Source of the DNA: Leucobacter komagatae
GTDB taxonomy: Bacteria > Actinomycetota > Actinomycetes > Actinomycetales > Microbacteriaceae
Reading direction: 5' to 3'
NCBI RefSeq assembly: GCF_000834055.1
Contig: NZ_JXSQ01000011.1
Coordinates: 1 to 64,000, forward strand
DNA length: 64,000 nucleotides
Position 1 is the first letter of the stretch. Every line of letters starts with the position of its first letter. Of this stretch, positions 1-9,162 are shown one piece after another. The notes below the pieces were generated by a model. It ran no database searches. It worked only from the letters and a program-made list of their open reading frames with translations, and was not told where the DNA came from. Position numbers and translations under genes: made by a program.

Positions 1-118
1 ATGAGTCTGTTATGTAACGATGTTCGCGTCTACTTTGTGGTTCTTGACGTACGGCCACAACCCCCCGAAAGTGCATCCGTGTGGTGCTTGTCTGGGTGGG
101 TTGTTGTTTGTCAATAGA
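1..118 (+). other. 23S-5S rRNA spacer (presumed)
   Basis: No gene is visible here. The stretch lies directly upstream of the 5S rRNA and does not look like the 3' end of 23S rRNA, so it is presumably the internal spacer of an rRNA operon whose 16S and 23S genes lie to the left of the window. Confidence 0.5.
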
Positions 119-237
119 GTTTCGGTGGTTATAGCGTCAGGGAAACGCCCGGTCACATTCCGAACCCGGAAGCTAAGGCTGACAGCGCCGATGGTACTGC
201 GAGGGGGACCTCGTGGGAGAGTAGGACACCGCCGAAC
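119..237 (+). rRNA. rrf: 5S ribosomal RNA
   Basis: This is the small RNA of the large ribosomal subunit. The sequence has the typical actinobacterial 5S layout: a 5' strand beginning GTTTCGGTGGTTATAGCG, the loop around CACATTCCGAACCCGGA at 154-170, the GCGCCGATGGTACTGC segment, the GTGGGAGAGTAGGACACCGC segment, and a 3' strand GCCGAAC that pairs with the 5' end. The length of about 119 nt is normal. A strong terminator follows after about 10 nt. Ends are estimated from the pairing of helix I and may be off by one or two bases. Confidence 0.95.
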
Positions 238-246
238 AATTATTGG

Positions 247-278
247 AAAGCCCCGGAGCAGTTATGCTCCGGGGCTTT
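247..278 (+). terminator. rRNA operon terminator
   Basis: A perfect 14-bp inverted repeat (AAAGCCCCGGAGCA, loop GTTA, and its complement ending GGGGCTTT) lies 9 nt after the 5S rRNA. The AT-rich outer base pairs give a short T-run on either strand, so it could work in both directions. Confidence 0.85.
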
Positions 279-280
279 CG

Positions 281-438
281 TCATTTCAGGACACATTCCG
301 AGCCCGGAGAGGCCCGGAATCACGGTGTTTTTTCTGCAACGCACAGCTTTATGAATTTGGCTCTAGCGCTGCACCCTGATGTTTGCCATTCTGTACCCAG
401 CATGTGTTCGCTATCAAACATCTAGGAGACTGGTTCGT
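281..438. other. Gene-free region between rRNA terminator and glsA, with a 5S-like fragment
   Basis: This stretch holds no convincing ORF. At 292-308 it carries CACATTCCGAGCCCGGA, which matches 16 of 17 bases of the 5S rRNA at 154-170. Bases 295-320 can fold (ATTCCG pairing with CGGAAT) and a run of six T follows a few bases later, so this may be a second, weaker terminator. The ribosome binding site of glsA (AGGAG, 424-428) ends the region. Confidence 0.5.
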
Positions 439-1479
439 ATGTTCGAAGCAGACGTACAAGACGTGGCCCAGTTGGTTGCCACGGGGTCCATCCCCTCCTC
501 CGCAGAGATCGACGCGCTGCTTGCCACGGCGCACGAGCGATACGCCGCAACGACTGACGGCCGCGTTGCCGATTACATTCCCGTTCTTGGCGCCGCCGAT
601 CCCTCGAAGTTCGGAATGAGTCTCGTCACGGCTGACGGCAGAACCCACTCGCTTGGCGACAGCGCACACACCTTCTCGATCCAATCGATTTCGAAGGCGT
701 TCGTCTACGCGCTTGTCTGCGATGCCCTCGGCCACGAGGTGGTTCACGACCGGGTCGGCGTGAACAATACCGGTCTGCCATTTAACTCGGTGGTCGCCCT
801 CGAACTCAACGGTGGCAGCCCGCTCAACCCGATGGTGAACGCCGGCGCAATCGCGACCACGGCGCTCGTCCACGCCGATCCGACGCTCCGCTGGGAGGCC
901 ATCCACGCGGGGCTGTCTGCGTTCGCCGGGCGTGAGCTCCAGCTCGACGAGGAGGTGTTCGCCTCGGAGATGCTCACGAACCACCGCAACCGGGCGATCG
1001 CACACCTCCTCACGAGCTACACGCGGTTGGACCCCGAGCCGCTCGGCGTGGTCGAGACGTACACGAAGCAGTGCTCGCTTTCCGTGACCGCTGCGGACTT
1101 GGCCGTGATGGGGGCGACCCTCGCTGACGGTGGTGTGAACCCGGTCACGGGTCAGCGCGTCGTTTCCGAGCAGGCCGCTCGTGACACCCTCGCCGTGCTT
1201 GCGTCGTGCGGGATGTACGAACGATCGGGGGAGTGGCTCTTCGAAATCGGGCTCCCAGCGAAGTCAGGGGTGTCGGGCGGCATCCTTGCCGTCGCACCCG
1301 GAAAGGGAGCGCTTGCGGTCTTCTCGCCTCCCCTCGACGAAGCGGGCAACAGTGTCAGGGGTCAGCGCGTCTGCGCGTACCTCTCGCGGGCGCTCGCGCT
1401 GAATCTCTTCGCGTCCGCACCACGTGTGAAGGAGCAGTCATCGCTGGTGGCTCCGGGTTCGCATCGAAAGGAACTGTAG
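439..1479 (+). CDS. glsA: Glutaminase
   Basis: Glutaminase converts L-glutamine to L-glutamate and ammonia; members of this serine-dependent family are cytoplasmic. The 346-residue protein has the beta-lactamase-like fold signature: Ser83-x-x-Lys86 inside FSIQSISKAF, and NAGAIATTAL further on. Length is slightly above the ~300-310 of E. coli enzymes, mostly from the C-terminal tail. The open frame begins at 379, but the ATG at 439 is preferred because AGGAG at 424-428 precedes it at good spacing. It stands alone after the rRNA operon, and the MFS gene starts 3 nt after its stop, so the two are probably cotranscribed. Confidence 0.9.
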   Translation: MFEADVQDVAQLVATGSIPSSAEIDALLATAHERYAATTDGRVADYIPVLGAADPSKFGMSLVTADGRTHSLGDSAHTFSIQSISKAFVYALVCDALGHEVVHDRVGVNNTGLPFNSVVALELNGGSPLNPMVNAGAIATTALVHADPTLRWEAIHAGLSAFAGRELQLDEEVFASEMLTNHRNRAIAHLLTSYTRLDPEPLGVVETYTKQCSLSVTAADLAVMGATLADGGVNPVTGQRVVSEQAARDTLAVLASCGMYERSGEWLFEIGLPAKSGVSGGILAVAPGKGALAVFSPPLDEAGNSVRGQRVCAYLSRALALNLFASAPRVKEQSSLVAPGSHRKEL

Positions 1480-1482
1480 ATC

Positions 1483-3132
1483 ATGGTCGCTCACAGTACG
1501 TCATCCATCGCAGGCGCGGCGAACGCGAACGGACCAGGCGCGAAGGGCGCAACCGAACGTCGCTCCTGGGCCCCAATGGTTGGGCTCTTCCTCGCGCAGG
1601 TGCTTATGTCGTTCAACGTCGCAGCACTCCCAATTTCGCTTGGCGGGATGGGGCAGGACTTTGGGGTTCCCCCCACCACGGCGAGCTCGACGATCGTCGT
1701 TTACGGCCTCGCAGTCGCCGCGCTCGTGATGACGGGCGCGAAGCTCGGCCAGCGCGTGGGCTGGGTGAAGATCTTCCGCGTTGTCACGGTTGTCTTCGCC
1801 GGGTCCTCGGTGATGATGATGCTGTCGCAAACGGTCGCTTGGGCAATTGCTGGGCAAGCACTCGCTGGCGCAGCAGCCGCGATCATCGTGCCCGCGCTCG
1901 TAGCTCTCATCGCTGAGAACTATAAGGGCGAGCAGCAGGCAACAGCGGTTGGCTCGCTCGGCTCCGCACGCGCCTTCTCCGGGATGAGCGCATTCCTCAT
2001 CGGCGGTACCCTCGGCACTTTTGTTGGGTGGCGGCCCGTGTTCGGGATCACGCTCGCACTCGCCATCGCGGTGTTCATTCTGAGTTTCACTCTGCGTTCC
2101 GATCGCGGTGACAAGAGTGTGCGGATCGACGTCGTAGCCTCGCTCCTCATCGGTGGCGCCATCGTGTTGCTCACGCTCGGGTTCAACAACCTCAATGGTT
2201 GGGGAATTGTGCATGCGAGCGAGTCGGCACCGTTTTCGCTGCTCGGCCTGTCGCCTGCGCCAGCGTTTGTGGTTGTCGGGATCGTGCTCGGTCAGCTGTT
2301 CTTTGTTCGCACGCGTGGAAGGAAACGGCAGGGCAAGGATCCGCTCGTTGACCTCGACGTGCTGCGCAACCCGACGGAGCGGGCAGCGGTCTACGCGATG
2401 TTCGTGATCGTGGCAATGGAAGCCGCAATCAACTTCACGGTGCCAACATATATTCAGGTGGTGCAGGGGCGCACCCCATTCGACACGTCGCTCGCGATGA
2501 TGCCGTTTAACCTCACCGTGTTCGTGACAGCCACACTCATCGTCCGTTTCTACAAGCGATTCCAGCCACGCACTATCGCACTGTTCGCTTTCGGCCTCAC
2601 AACGGTTGCACTGCTGTGGCTCGCACTCGTCGTCACGAACAACTGGGAGACCCTGCCGACAATTCTTGGGCTGATCGCGTTCGGGATCGGTCAGGGTGCG
2701 CTCGTCACCCTCGTCTTCAACGTGTTGGTTACGGCTGCGCCAAAGGAGCTTGCAGGCGACGTCGGATCGATCCGCGGTACGACGCAGAACCTCGCATCGG
2801 CCGTCGGTACCGCGGTCATGGGGGCCGTGTTGGTGACGACACTGAGCTTCGGGGTGACCCAGTCGGTTGAGAAGCACCCGGAGTTGCCCGCCGAGCTCGC
2901 GGCGCAGGTCGACCTTGGCAACGTGAACTTCATTAACAATGATGATTTGCGAGAGCTGCTCGCCGAGACCGACGCGACGCAAGCGCAGGTGGCTTCGGCC
3001 ATCGAGCTTAACGAGGGAGAGCGACTGCGTACGCTCAAGCTCGGCTTTCTACTGCTTGCCGGGGTAAGCGCGATCGCCGCACTGCCCGCATCACGGCTAC
3101 CCCGCTACCGCCCTGAGGAGATCCCAGAGTGA
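1483..3132 (+). CDS. MFS transporter, DHA2-like (about 14 helices)
   Basis: A 549-residue integral membrane protein of the major facilitator superfamily, probably a proton-driven exporter. About 14 hydrophobic segments, a Gly/Ala-rich helix near residues 120-145 and a loop resembling the MFS A-motif (KLGQRVGWVKIF, roughly residues 85-97) support the family. The size and helix number fit the DHA2 drug:H+ antiporter group rather than 12-helix families. A hydrophilic stretch of about 45 residues precedes the last helix. The start follows AAAGGA upstream of ATG. It lies 3 nt after glsA. The substrate cannot be read from the sequence; glutamate export is a guess from context only. Confidence 0.8.
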   Translation: MVAHSTSSIAGAANANGPGAKGATERRSWAPMVGLFLAQVLMSFNVAALPISLGGMGQDFGVPPTTASSTIVVYGLAVAALVMTGAKLGQRVGWVKIFRVVTVVFAGSSVMMMLSQTVAWAIAGQALAGAAAAIIVPALVALIAENYKGEQQATAVGSLGSARAFSGMSAFLIGGTLGTFVGWRPVFGITLALAIAVFILSFTLRSDRGDKSVRIDVVASLLIGGAIVLLTLGFNNLNGWGIVHASESAPFSLLGLSPAPAFVVVGIVLGQLFFVRTRGRKRQGKDPLVDLDVLRNPTERAAVYAMFVIVAMEAAINFTVPTYIQVVQGRTPFDTSLAMMPFNLTVFVTATLIVRFYKRFQPRTIALFAFGLTTVALLWLALVVTNNWETLPTILGLIAFGIGQGALVTLVFNVLVTAAPKELAGDVGSIRGTTQNLASAVGTAVMGAVLVTTLSFGVTQSVEKHPELPAELAAQVDLGNVNFINNDDLRELLAETDATQAQVASAIELNEGERLRTLKLGFLLLAGVSAIAALPASRLPRYRPEEIPE

Positions 3133-3305
3133 GGAGGGGGAGCCTTTTACCTGGCGCTGGAAGGCCGACTGGGGACGACGAGTGTCTCTGGTGTGACCGA
3201 CACGCAGTTCGGAGGGGATTCCTAGCTTCGGTATTTGGAACAGTCATATTCCGATAAACTGTAGGTTGGGACGACGGCAGCACAAGAAGCGAAGGTAGGG
3301 AGCCA
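3133..3305 (+). promoter_or_regulatory. Upstream region of the mrp operon
   Basis: These 173 bases separate the MFS gene from mrpA. A TAAACT hexamer at 3255-3260 fits an actinobacterial -10 element (TANNNT). TTGGAA at 3235-3240 could be a -35, although the 14-base spacing is short. GGAA and TTCC flank the spacer as a small inverted repeat (3237-3252). A similar TAAACTG-N-TAGG string occurs before the DUF3040 gene at 28189. The mrpA ribosome site lies just before 3306. Confidence 0.3.
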
Positions 3306-6197
3306 ATGGGCGCGATGATGGGTGTAATCCTTCTACTCGCGTTCATATCACTGGTTGCTCATCCCTTCGTTAAGCGCGTTGGACGACGCGGCTTCCTCGT
3401 GCTCGGCGCGCTCATGGCCGCAGCGTTCGCGGTCTTTGTTGCACTCGCGTTCCCCGTGTTCGCCGGCGACGTGCTTGTCGAGCACATCGAGTGGATCCCA
3501 CAGCTGGACGTTGGACTCACGCTCAGGCTCGACCCGCTCTCAGCGATGTTTGCCCTGCTCGTCACTGGAGCCGGCGCTCTCGTGCTGCTCTACTGCGCCT
3601 ACTACTTCGACGACACCGAGCTGGGTGTACCCAGGTTCGCCGCTGTTTTCATGGGCTTCGCCACGAGCATGCTCGGCCTCGTCGTGGCCGACAACGTCTA
3701 CCTCCTCTTTGTCTTCTGGGAAGCGACTACGGTCTTCTCGTTCCTCCTGATCGGTCACGTTGCCAGGCTGCGAACGGCGAACTCTGCCGCGCTGCAGGCC
3801 CTGATGATCACCACGCTCGGCGGATTGTCGATGCTGGTCGGATTCGTCCTCATCGTGCAGACAGGCGGCACGCCGCTGCTGTCTGAGATCATCGCAGATC
3901 CGCCACAGGGATCGCTCGTCACCGTTGCCGTGTACCTCGTGCTCCTCGGTGCGATCTCGAAGTCAGCGATCTTCCCCCTCCACTTCTGGTTGCCAGGCGC
4001 GATGGCGGCACCAACGCCGGTGAGCGCATACCTGCACGCCGCGGCGATGGTCAAGGCCGGTGTGTACCTCATCGCCCGCATGAGCGAGCCGTTTTCCGAT
4101 GTGCCAGGGTATCGCTGGACGCTCGTCATTCTCGGTGGCATCACAATGCTCATCGGTGGGTTCAGGGCGCTGCGGCAGTTCGACATCAAGCTCATCGTTG
4201 CCCACGGAACGGTCAGCCAGCTCGGTCTGCTCGTGATGGTGATTGGCGTGGGGGACCCGCGAGCGACGTTCGCCGGGCTCGTGCTTCTCTTCGCGCACGC
4301 GGTCGCCAAGGCGCCGCTGTTCCTCACCGTCGGAATCATTGACTTCTCCACCGGCGTTCGCGACCTCAGGCGGCTCAGCGGCGTTGGCAGGCGATTCAAG
4401 TTGCTGACAACCGTGGCTGTCATCGCCGGCGCGTCAATGGCCGGCGTCCCGCCGCTTTTCGGCTTCGTCGCTAAGGAGTCCGCGTTCGCGGAGCTCCTCG
4501 AGGTCGGGCACACCGAACCCGCGGCCTATGTCGCGCTCTGCGTAGCGGTCGTCGGTAGCGTCCTCACGGTCGCCTACATGGTGCGGTTCATTTGGGGTGC
4601 GTTCGCGCGCAAGCCAGGCGTCCCAGACACGCCACTCGTGACCCGCGTCTCGCCGAGCATCGTCATCGCGCCCGCGCTCTTCACCGCTGTAGCCGTGTTC
4701 TACGGGTTGGCGTCGCCGCTGCTCGATCCACTGCTTCGCGCCTCGGTGCCAGGCACCCCGCTCGGAGACCCGGAGAAGCTGAGCCTGTGGCACGGATTCA
4801 GCCTTCCGCTCCTGCTCTCCGCAGTGATCTTTGTGCTTGGTGCGCTCATCTTCTTCCCCGCCCGCAGGCTCGCGACAACCATGTCGCCGCCCTCCGAGCG
4901 GTTCTCCGGATCGCACGCCTACTGGTACGCGACCCACATGCTCGACACGATCGCGGTGCGGTTTACGTCGATCACGCAGCGCGGCTCGCTGCCGTTCTAC
5001 CTCGCGGTGATCCTCACCGTTGTCGTGATCACCCTCGGTGGCACCCTGCTCTCGGTCCAGCAGTGGCCAGACGAGATCGCACTCGTCTCGAGCCCGGTAG
5101 ACATTCCGATCGCCGTCGTGATGATCGTTGCGGCACTGTTCGCAATGCGGGCGAGGACGCGATTCCAGGGCGGCCTCCTCGTTGGTGTCACCGGTTACGG
5201 CATGGCGACGATCTTCGCACTGCACGGCGCACCCGACCTCGCCCTCACACAGCTTCTCGTCGAGACGGTTACGCTCATCGCGTTTGTCCTCGTGATTCGA
5301 CGGCTCCCAGCACACATGGCCGAGCGGCCGAAGCGTGCGACACGGTTCTTCAGGCTCGCACTCGGGCTCGGCGTCGGACTCGTGCTTGGCGCGGTCGCTG
5401 TCGTGTCGCTCGGCGCCCGCGTCGCCGACCCGATCTCGCTCGGCCTCCCGCAGCTCGCGGTCGAGGGTGGCCACGGCTACAACGTCGTGAACGTCATGCT
5501 CGTCGACATCAGGGCCTGGGACACGATGGGTGAGCTGTCCGTGATCCTTGCGGCGGCGACCGGCGTCGCCTCGCTCGTGTTCTTGAACACCCGCGTGGAT
5601 CAGAGCCCGCATCTCAGCCGACGTGAGGCACGAAACGCCACACGCGCGCACCTCTTGCGGGTCGCTGACCCAGAGGATCCGGCACGCCGCATGAACTGGC
5701 TGCTCGCCGGTTCGAACCTCCGACCGGAGCGACGCTCGATCATTCTCGAGGTCGTTGTTCGGCTGGTCTTCCACGGCCTCCTCATCCTCTCGGTATTCCT
5801 GCTGCTTTCCGGTCACAACGCGCCAGGCGGCGGCTTCGCCGCTGGCCTTGTTGCGGGGCTCGCACTTGTTGCCCGCTACCTCGCCGGTGGCAGGCACGAA
5901 CTGCGGGCGACGGTGTCGCTCGACGCTGGCCGGATCCTCGGCATCGGTCTCGCGCTCGCGGTGACCATGGCAATCATTCCGCTGTTCTTCGGCCAGCCGG
6001 CGCTGTCCTCGAGCTGGGTCGACGTTGACCTCGGCCCGTTCGGAACGCTGCCGCTTGTGACGTCAACGCTGTTCGACATTGGCGTGTACCTCGTCGTGTT
6101 CGGCCTCGTCCTCGATGTGCTCAGGAGCCTCGGCTCTGAGATCGACGAGCACGAGGAATCAGATAACGCTGAGTTCGCAGAGGAGGCAGCACAGTGA
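3306..6197 (+). CDS. mrpA: Mrp Na+/H+ antiporter subunit A with fused subunit B domain
   Basis: This is the largest subunit of the multi-subunit Mrp (Mnh/Sha) antiporter, which exports Na+ in exchange for H+ at the cell membrane and is related to complex I. The 963 residues contain an NuoL/ND5-like proton-channel region (roughly 1-500; FWEATTVFSFLLIGH carries the conserved Glu, and HFWLPGAMAAPTPVSAYLHA is typical). After this come the MrpA C-terminal helices and then a MnhB-like domain from about residue 820 (LLSGHNAPGGGFAAGLVAG). No separate mrpB follows, so subunit B is supplied by this fusion. The stop overlaps mrpC by 4 nt, which points to translational coupling. Confidence 0.95.
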   Translation: MGAMMGVILLLAFISLVAHPFVKRVGRRGFLVLGALMAAAFAVFVALAFPVFAGDVLVEHIEWIPQLDVGLTLRLDPLSAMFALLVTGAGALVLLYCAYYFDDTELGVPRFAAVFMGFATSMLGLVVADNVYLLFVFWEATTVFSFLLIGHVARLRTANSAALQALMITTLGGLSMLVGFVLIVQTGGTPLLSEIIADPPQGSLVTVAVYLVLLGAISKSAIFPLHFWLPGAMAAPTPVSAYLHAAAMVKAGVYLIARMSEPFSDVPGYRWTLVILGGITMLIGGFRALRQFDIKLIVAHGTVSQLGLLVMVIGVGDPRATFAGLVLLFAHAVAKAPLFLTVGIIDFSTGVRDLRRLSGVGRRFKLLTTVAVIAGASMAGVPPLFGFVAKESAFAELLEVGHTEPAAYVALCVAVVGSVLTVAYMVRFIWGAFARKPGVPDTPLVTRVSPSIVIAPALFTAVAVFYGLASPLLDPLLRASVPGTPLGDPEKLSLWHGFSLPLLLSAVIFVLGALIFFPARRLATTMSPPSERFSGSHAYWYATHMLDTIAVRFTSITQRGSLPFYLAVILTVVVITLGGTLLSVQQWPDEIALVSSPVDIPIAVVMIVAALFAMRARTRFQGGLLVGVTGYGMATIFALHGAPDLALTQLLVETVTLIAFVLVIRRLPAHMAERPKRATRFFRLALGLGVGLVLGAVAVVSLGARVADPISLGLPQLAVEGGHGYNVVNVMLVDIRAWDTMGELSVILAAATGVASLVFLNTRVDQSPHLSRREARNATRAHLLRVADPEDPARRMNWLLAGSNLRPERRSIILEVVVRLVFHGLLILSVFLLLSGHNAPGGGFAAGLVAGLALVARYLAGGRHELRATVSLDAGRILGIGLALAVTMAIIPLFFGQPALSSSWVDVDLGPFGTLPLVTSTLFDIGVYLVVFGLVLDVLRSLGSEIDEHEESDNAEFAEEAAQ

Positions 6198-6649
6198 CCA
6201 TGCCACTTGTCCTCGTAGCCGTGATGGTCGTCATGTACGTTGCGGGTGTGTACCTCCTGCTCGACCGCAGTTTGACGCGGATCATGCTCGGCTTCCTCCT
6301 GGTGGGGAACGCGACGAACCTCCTCATCTTCTTGATGTCAGGCGAGTTCGGTGCGGCACCACTCGCCGGCGGCGACGAAGCGATCAGTGATCCGCTGCCG
6401 CAGGCCTTCATCCTCACGGCGATCGTGATCACGTTCGGTGTGAGTGCGTTCCTGCTTGCCCTCATCTATCGCTCCTGGCGCCTTGCTCGCGTCAGCGACG
6501 ACCATGTCGAGGACGACGAGGACGATCTCGCTATCGGCAGCGCCGAGACTCTCACCGCCGGGCAGGTGACGGACGAGGATCTCGAGGTCGCCCCCGAATA
6601 CGACGAAGAAGATGTACTGCCAACTGACGCCGAGGAGACCCGCAAGTGA
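6194..6649 (+). CDS. mrpC: Mrp Na+/H+ antiporter subunit C
   Basis: A small NuoK-like membrane subunit of the Mrp antiporter, 151 residues. Three hydrophobic helices occupy about residues 1-100, with LDRSLTRIMLGFLLVGNATN and DPLPQAFILTAIVI as family hallmarks. The remaining ~45 residues form an acidic tail (runs of Asp and Glu), longer than in Bacillus MrpC. It starts at GTG 6194, overlapping the mrpA stop by 4 nt, and its own stop overlaps mrpD by 4 nt. Confidence 0.93.
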   Translation: MTMPLVLVAVMVVMYVAGVYLLLDRSLTRIMLGFLLVGNATNLLIFLMSGEFGAAPLAGGDEAISDPLPQAFILTAIVITFGVSAFLLALIYRSWRLARVSDDHVEDDEDDLAIGSAETLTAGQVTDEDLEVAPEYDEEDVLPTDAEETRK

Positions 6650-8304
6650 CATTCCTCGTGCCCCTCGTTGTCCTGATCCCGCTCGTCGCGGCCGCGCTTG
6701 CGCTCGCCATTCCCGGCCATCGGGAGGTGCAGCGCGGCATCACTCTCGTGGCGCTGACGGTGAGCTCGGTGCTCGGCGTGACGCTCATGTTCGTCGTGGA
6801 TCGCATGGGCCCGCTCGTCATGCAGGTCGGAGGCTGGGCTGCCCCGTACGGCATCTCGCTCGTGGTGGATCGCGTGTCCGCGCTTATGCTTGCGGTTTCC
6901 GCTGTCGTGCTGCTCGCCGTCTTCATCTTCTCGATCGGCCAGGGTCTCGCCGACGGGGATGAGGAGACGCCGGTCTCCATCTACTACCCGACCTATCTGG
7001 TGCTCGGCGCCGGCGTGTTCAACGCCTTTATCGCCGGTGACCTCTTCAACCTCTACGTCGGGTTCGAGATTCTGCTGGTGTCGAGCTACGTGCTCATCAC
7101 CCTCGGCGGCACCGCCCCGCGCATCCGCGCCGGCGTGACCTACGTCGTCGTCTCGCTCGTGTCCTCGATCCTGTTCCTCGCGGCGATCGGTCTCGTTTAC
7201 GGCGCGACTGGCACCGTGAACATGGCGCAGCTGCAGTTCAGGATCGCCGAGCTGCCGAGCGACCTGCAACTCATTTTGAATCTCGCGCTGCTCATTGCTT
7301 TTGGTATCAAGGCGGCGGTGTTCCCGTTAGCGTTCTGGCTACCGGACTCGTATCCGACCGCGCCGGCTCCGGTCACCGCCGTGTTTGCCGGGTTGCTCAC
7401 GAAGGTCGGCGTCTACGCGATTATTCGTACGCAGACGATGCTGTTTCCCGAGTCCAGCGTCGACCCGTTACTCATGGTCGTCGCCGCGCTCACGCTCATC
7501 GTCGGTATCCTCGGGGCGATATCGCAACTCGACGTCAAACGGATGCTCTCGTTCACCCTCATTAGCCATATTGGCTACATGATCTTTGGCATTGCCATCG
7601 CGAACGCGGCGGGGTTCTCCGCGACGATCTACTACATCGCGCACCACATCATCGTGCAAACGACGCTGTTCCTCGCGGTAGGACTCATGGAGCGCCAGGG
7701 GGGAACGACTTCGTTGTCGGGGCTCGGCGGGCTCATGCGAAGCGCGCCGGTCATAGCGGTGCTGTTCTTCGTGCCAATGCTGAACCTCGGCGGCATTCCG
7801 CCCTTCTCCGGCTTCCTCGGGAAACTCGGATTGTTTACCGCTGGCGCCGAGTTGCAGACGCCTGGGGCCTACTGGCTCATCGGCATCGGCGCGCTCGTTT
7901 CGCTGCTCACGCTGTACGCCCTTGCCAGGGCGTGGGTGCTCGCGTTCTGGCGGCCGAAGACGGTCACCGCACCCGCTGCTGGGCCGGCGAAGGCCCCCTC
8001 AACCGAGGCGCTCATGCTTCGTGAGCGTGAGGAGGCCATGATCGAGCGCTTGCACGACGCCCCCGACGCAGCACCGACGCAGGAGAAGCGCGGCATCCCG
8101 AAGCTGATGATTGCGGCGACTGCTGGCATGATCGGGGTGAGCCTGGTGCTCACGTTCGCTGCAGGCCCCCTGTTCGCCTACGCTGAGCGCGCGGGTGAGG
8201 AGCTCGCGTCTCCAGAGAAACTGGCATCGCTCGTGCTCGAGGGATCAACCCCGAACGGCGGAAGTGGCTCGACGGCAGCCCCTGAGGAGGCTTCAGATGG
8301 GTAA
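6646..8304 (+). CDS. mrpD: Mrp Na+/H+ antiporter subunit D
   Basis: The second NuoL/M/N-type channel subunit of the Mrp antiporter, 552 residues with about 14 helices. Signatures include FEILLVSSYVLITLGG (conserved Glu), KAAVFPLAFWLPDSYPTAP and HHIIVQTTLFLAVGL. A charged cytoplasmic loop of about 50 residues (around 450-500) precedes the last helix; the Gly/Ser-rich end reads into the start of mrpE, which begins 8 nt before this stop. The GTG start overlaps the mrpC stop. Confidence 0.94.
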   Translation: MTFLVPLVVLIPLVAAALALAIPGHREVQRGITLVALTVSSVLGVTLMFVVDRMGPLVMQVGGWAAPYGISLVVDRVSALMLAVSAVVLLAVFIFSIGQGLADGDEETPVSIYYPTYLVLGAGVFNAFIAGDLFNLYVGFEILLVSSYVLITLGGTAPRIRAGVTYVVVSLVSSILFLAAIGLVYGATGTVNMAQLQFRIAELPSDLQLILNLALLIAFGIKAAVFPLAFWLPDSYPTAPAPVTAVFAGLLTKVGVYAIIRTQTMLFPESSVDPLLMVVAALTLIVGILGAISQLDVKRMLSFTLISHIGYMIFGIAIANAAGFSATIYYIAHHIIVQTTLFLAVGLMERQGGTTSLSGLGGLMRSAPVIAVLFFVPMLNLGGIPPFSGFLGKLGLFTAGAELQTPGAYWLIGIGALVSLLTLYALARAWVLAFWRPKTVTAPAAGPAKAPSTEALMLREREEAMIERLHDAPDAAPTQEKRGIPKLMIAATAGMIGVSLVLTFAAGPLFAYAERAGEELASPEKLASLVLEGSTPNGGSGSTAAPEEASDG

Positions 8305-8857
8305 GCGCGCACCCCGTACGGCGACGGGTCTTGAGATCATCGTCCGCTTCCACGAGCTCCCGCTGCTCGTTGGCCTGGTGGTGCTGTGGATGATGCTCTG
8401 GCAGGAAGTGTCGCTGCTGTCGTTTGTGAGCGGGCTCATTGTCTCGATTGTGATGATGCGTGTGTTCTACCTTCCGCCAGTGTCGCTCGCGGGACGCTTC
8501 AACCCCTGGTACGCGCTGCGCTACCTCGGATACTTCCTCTGGAACCTCTCGTGGGCTTCATTCGAGGTCGCCTGGCTTGCCGTGCGTCCCGGGCCTGTGC
8601 CGAAGACGTCGATCATTGCGGTTCGGTTGCGCACCAGCTCCGATTTCATTCTCACGATCGTCGGTCTGACGATCTCGCTCATCCCTGGTTCCCTCGTCGC
8701 CGAGGTGGATCGATTTGGATCCACGCTCTACCTGCACGTGCTGAATACCCCGTCGCAGAAGGCGATCACGAAGATGCGGCACGACGTTGCGACGATCGAG
8801 CGGCTCCTCGTACTCACGCTCGGCTCGCGCGAAGAAGTGAAGGCGGTGCGCAAATGA
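8297..8857 (+). CDS. mrpE: Mrp Na+/H+ antiporter subunit E
   Basis: A small membrane subunit (186 residues) of the Mrp antiporter. Two or three N-terminal helices are followed by the typical cytoplasmic part with LRTSSDFILTIVGLTISLIPGS. The open frame extends upstream to 8195, but the ATG at 8297 is preferred: GGAGG at 8286-8290 precedes it, and MGKRAPRTATGLEIIVRF gives a normal MrpE N-terminus. It overlaps the mrpD end by 8 nt and mrpF by 4 nt. Confidence 0.9.
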   Translation: MGKRAPRTATGLEIIVRFHELPLLVGLVVLWMMLWQEVSLLSFVSGLIVSIVMMRVFYLPPVSLAGRFNPWYALRYLGYFLWNLSWASFEVAWLAVRPGPVPKTSIIAVRLRTSSDFILTIVGLTISLIPGSLVAEVDRFGSTLYLHVLNTPSQKAITKMRHDVATIERLLVLTLGSREEVKAVRK

Positions 8858-9162
8858 CACTCGAAGTGGTGCTATTCATCGTGGTTGGCGTCGGGCTGAC
8901 CTTTACGGCGCTCGCTGCGCTCGTGCTCATCGTCCGTGGCCCGACCATCCTCGACCGTATGGTCGCCTCTGATGTGCTGCTCACGACCGTGGTGCTGTCG
9001 CTCGGAGCAGACATGGTTGCGCGCAATCACACCGACTCGATTCCGATCATGGTTGCGATTGCGGCGACGGCAACGTTCGCGACGATCGTTGTGTCGCGGT
9101 ATGTGAAGCGCAGAACCGATTCGGATCTGCCGCAGGCAACGGAGGAGGCAGAACATGTTTGA
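8854..9162 (+). CDS. mrpF: Mrp Na+/H+ antiporter subunit F
   Basis: A 102-residue three-helix membrane protein, the smallest Mrp subunit. RGPTILDRMVASDVL in the loop after helix one is the family signature. The start is the ATG at 8854 overlapping the mrpE stop (ATGA). A longer open frame from 8386 runs antiparallel to no known family and is just mrpE read in another frame. The stop overlaps mrpG by 8 nt. Confidence 0.92.
   Translation: MTLEVVLFIVVGVGLTFTALAALVLIVRGPTILDRMVASDVLLTTVVLSLGADMVARNHTDSIPIMVAIAATATFATIVVSRYVKRRTDSDLPQATEEAEHV

Noticed and set aside
1483-3132. Glutamate export by the MFS gene after glsA
   Set aside because: The operon suggests it, but nothing in the protein indicates a substrate; the DHA2 group is mostly drug exporters.
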